From contig CANIZL010000057.1 of assembly GCA_947471985.1 (NCBI GenBank), positions 1-42,299 of the forward strand: a stretch of DNA of 42,299 nt, given 5' to 3'. How positions within the stretch are numbered: position 1 is the stretch's first letter; each line of letters begins with the position of its first letter. A program made the translations under genes and the position numbers. This DNA comes from Verrucomicrobiota bacterium (GTDB lineage Bacteria > Verrucomicrobiota > Verrucomicrobiia > Limisphaerales > UBA9464). A model generated the notes under the pieces. That model worked only from the letters and a program-made list of their open reading frames with translations, had not been told where the DNA came from and did not search any database. This document shows positions 42,181 through 42,299 of this stretch, piece by piece.

Positions 42181-42299
42181 GACGCTGGCGCGACTTCTGA
42201 CGCGGCGGGGAAGGCCGCAAGGTTTTGGACTGCGGAAGTCCTCTGCCGCTTTGGAGATCAGACGTGCGAGCCGCACGGGCGTCGAAATTTACCGCGGGC
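42181..42299 (+). repeat. About 120-bp direct repeat, copy 2 (runs to window end)
   Basis: This copy begins GACGCTGGCGCGACTTCT and matches copy 1 up to the last base of the window, with a start-to-start period of 197 bp. Because the sequence ends inside the repeat, more copies may follow. Confidence 0.85.

Noticed and set aside
42001-42276. 91-codon minus-strand frame at the right end with an internal repeated peptide
   Set aside because: The repeated peptide arises only because the frame crosses both copies of the DNA repeat.
41984-42299. CRISPR array or integron attC array
   Set aside because: Units are ~120 bp with a 197-bp period, far longer than CRISPR repeats. No RYYYAAC/GTTRRRY core sites, cas gene or integrase gene is visible.

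Overview
The window is about 42.3 kb of GC-rich, densely coded chromosomal DNA from a Gram-negative bacterium. LpxI (lipid A synthesis) and TatA/TatC point to an outer membrane and a Tat pathway. Several features resemble what I know of Verrucomicrobiota: a secreted protein with PPC-like repeats ending in an RFYRL-type C-terminus, a primary sigma factor with a Lys/Ala/Pro-rich N-terminal tail, and a GalU-like protein with an altered signature. The phylum call is an inference. No Shine-Dalgarno sequence is evident before most starts that I checked. The left edge cuts a gene. The right edge falls inside a repeat, so this may be a whole contig.

Positions 1-14853 are a surface-glycan region. It opens with a partial asparagine-synthase-like protein, an internally duplicated glycan-cluster protein and a DxD glycosyltransferase. 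The divergent pair wecC/wecB follows (UDP-ManNAc and UDP-ManNAcA synthesis). After wecB come cysC, two tandem paralogous glycosyltransferase-like genes, an APH-fold kinase, a YdjC/ChbG deacetylase and a 1159-residue protein joining a GHMP-kinase-like half to a UDP-sugar pyrophosphorylase half. Three consecutive 4-nt ATGA overlaps and 3-4 nt gaps tie the last five genes into one translationally coupled operon. This is the best candidate for an undescribed pathway here.

Positions 14908-25255 hold mixed cellular genes: msrA, a large secreted repeat protein, yajQ, a stand-alone JetD/DUF2220 (Wadjet nuclease-type) protein, fabG and a metallophosphoesterase. A DUF47-pit phosphate transport pair follows, preceded by three 11-bp units that look like a Pho box, then serS and lpxI.

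Positions 25386-41488 contain the main sigma factor, dinB, a CLC channel/antiporter of the GREGT type, a GalU-like nucleotidyltransferase, a zinc alcohol dehydrogenase, a DedA protein, a small conserved hypothetical and a small secreted protein with a strong terminator. Next is an ECF-sigma/membrane-protein/Spy-like trio, the TCA genes sucD, sucC and citrate synthase, tatA and tatC with a terminator between them, and a NarL-type response regulator.

Positions 41489-42299 have no credible gene. They hold a 70-nt strongly base-paired element, two about 120-bp near-identical direct repeats and a 29-bp inverted partner. No tRNA, rRNA, CRISPR array, transposase or prophage gene was seen.
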